Shown: piece after piece, positions 62,998-64,000 of the stretch
Numbering within the stretch: position 1 is the first letter of the stretch
Layout of the letters: every line of letters starts with the position of its first letter
From: Onthophagus taurus
Lineage: Eukaryota; Arthropoda; Insecta; Coleoptera; Scarabaeidae
Direction: 5' to 3'
DNA length: 64,000 bases
Assembly (NCBI RefSeq): GCF_036711975.1
Contig: NW_027248938.1
Location: 434,001 to 498,000, forward strand
The notes under the pieces: model-generated
The model's database searches: none
What the model was told of the DNA's origin: nothing
Seen by the model: the letters and a program-made list of their open reading frames with translations, nothing else
Program-made: the position numbers and the translations under genes

Positions 62998-64000
62998 ACT
63001 AAACGAACATCTACTCGATTTTCCACATTTTCCATTGTTTTACCAAACACAATGTTATTCATTGCTTTATAATGGTTTTTCTCAAATTCGTTCTTGGCAT
63101 TCTCACGTTTTGCGGAATTGAAATCTATGTATTTCTTCATCCATTCAGATTGTTCAAAACGTAAAACTCTATGTATATTTAAAATTTTTAATCCATTCTG
63201 TATACATTGTTGTAAGTTTGTATAATGGATGATGTACTTCGTCTTGTTCCATAGGGTAGCGGTTAATTTCGAATGCTTTGATCCTGGCGGAATTATTTTT
63301 TCAGGACAAAATGGTAAATCATTATGATCATTATGTAAATGTTCAGGATATTCTAAATCCACTTCAAATACATAACCAACTTTACTATCATCAATGTTCA
63401 TTAAATTAATTTCATTTATTTCTTCTATCGTTAACTATCGAAATCCTCCTGTTGGTAACTTACGTCTCATTACGTGGCCATACAAATTAGTTGCATCTAA
63501 ATACAGAATATATGATGACGGTTTTGTAACATCATATTCTTCCAAAAATCTATTATTAGCTTCCGCTGATCATTTTGTGCACATACAGAGTCCACCCCTA
63601 ATACCATTTTTAAAAAAATGAAGCATATCTATGTCAGTTAATAATTCCAACCTTACTCCAGTCATTCGTAGTAATGCATCCCATCCAAATCCTGGTGCTG
63701 TATAGTAATGACAAGGATCTAATTTATAGTATTCCAAACATATTTTTCTAAAATTTTCAAATATATCTGCTAATAAAAGTACATCTGACATTAAGTATAA
63801 ATCACTATATTCACCCAAATTTTGACAATTAAAAATTTGCCAAACCTTTTTAGCGCGAGCATAATCTTCGTTAGATACATTTTTATCACTTAATAGATCA
63901 TAAAAGTGTTCACGTGCGGGCAGCTGTGAATATTCCAATTTTTCAAAGCAATCAACGAATGAATATGGAAATACACCTTTTTGTCGCATAAAAGAGAATT
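62996..64000 (-). pseudogene. Protein-primed DNA polymerase B, truncated with two in-frame stops
   Basis: Replicates the linear provirus genome. Runs on the minus strand from beyond 64000. YLMSDVLLLADIFENFRKIC and YTAPGFGWDALLRMTG (63640-63820) mark the exonuclease-palm region. A TGA lies at 63570-63572, after GGLCMCTK. DATNLYG (motif A) lies at about 63500-63520. A TAG lies at 63435-63437. Then [31 protein letters not shown] and [12 protein letters not shown] (motif B). Homology stops at about 62996 after VDVRLV; motif C (DTD) is absent, so it cannot be active. It joins integrase tail to tail. Confidence 0.85.

Larger units (their letters stand above)
49700..64000. mobile_element. Polinton/Maverick (adintovirus-like) provirus, degraded, right end outside window
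   Basis: Hallmark set within 14 kb: double-jelly-roll capsid gene, penton, adenain-like protease, A32-type packaging ATPase, retroviral-type integrase and protein-primed PolB, plus several small ORFs. All are on the plus strand except PolB. Terminal inverted repeats could not be identified; the left boundary is placed between the gypsy 3' LTR and the first promoter. Frameshifts or stops in the first ORF, protease, capsid, ATPase, the 60.9-62.2 kb gene and PolB, and a missing half of the integrase, indicate an inactive copy. Confidence 0.9.

Overview
This is AT-rich, intron-bearing animal DNA, almost certainly from an insect. It carries exons of a CCHamide-type neuropeptide receptor, GT-AG introns, TATA plus TCAGT-like initiators, and many transposon families. 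The order cannot be fixed from the sequence. Very little is ordinary host gene: two fragments of one receptor locus and one Ras-like gene, all damaged. Nearly everything else is mobile or repetitive.

Layout. 1-2.1 kb: last exons of a CCHamide receptor copy. Its partner copy, with the upstream exons, lies at 21.7-23.8 kb, and each copy has different lesions. 2.6-3.2 kb: dead mariner. 4.17-6.88 kb: complete but frame-broken piggyBac element with recognisable TIRs. 7-8.8 kb: minus-strand exon fragments of a C2H2-type gene of unknown function. 12.6-16.1 kb: TTAA-bounded inverted repeats enclosing a broken Ty3/gypsy pol that is itself interrupted by a 1.6 kb foldback element. 16.2-17.9 kb: THAP/P-like remnant. 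18.2-18.5 kb: two hammerhead-ribozyme-like motifs. 18.5-21.2 kb: FB-like foldback element with a 10-bp target duplication, carrying dead non-LTR and mariner pieces. 24.2-25.4 kb: Ras-like pseudogene with a 514-bp hAT MITE at its end. 26.2-27.8 kb: pogo-like element. 28.4-30.4 kb: LTR-like sequence. 31.0-33.5 kb: Tc1 element with an intact DD34E transposase and a second, inverted, decayed transposase. 34.4-35.4 kb: Mutator-like remnant with a MITE. 35.9-41.8 kb: 153-bp satellite array with a 459-bp higher-order repeat. 41.8-49.6 kb: Ty3/gypsy element with intact gag and pol but dissimilar LTRs.

49.7-64.0 kb (running off the window) is a Polinton/Maverick (adintovirus-like) provirus. It encodes a parvovirus-type phospholipase A2 virion protein, adenain-like protease, penton, major capsid protein, A32/FtsK-HerA packaging ATPase, a conserved structural-type protein, retroviral-type integrase and protein-primed DNA polymerase B. 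Together these give capsid assembly and maturation, membrane breach, DNA packaging, genome replication and integration. Most of these genes carry frameshifts or stops. Integrase and PolB are truncated tail to tail, and an LTR-like block sits after the capsid gene. The copy therefore appears inactive, unless some breaks are assembly errors.

The most interesting points are: nuclear-receptor (FTZ-F1/SF-1 type) half-sites just upstream of two provirus TATA boxes; a start codon formed only by splicing; hammerhead motifs with palindromic stem III; a satellite open in long frames on both strands; and the inverted double Tc1.
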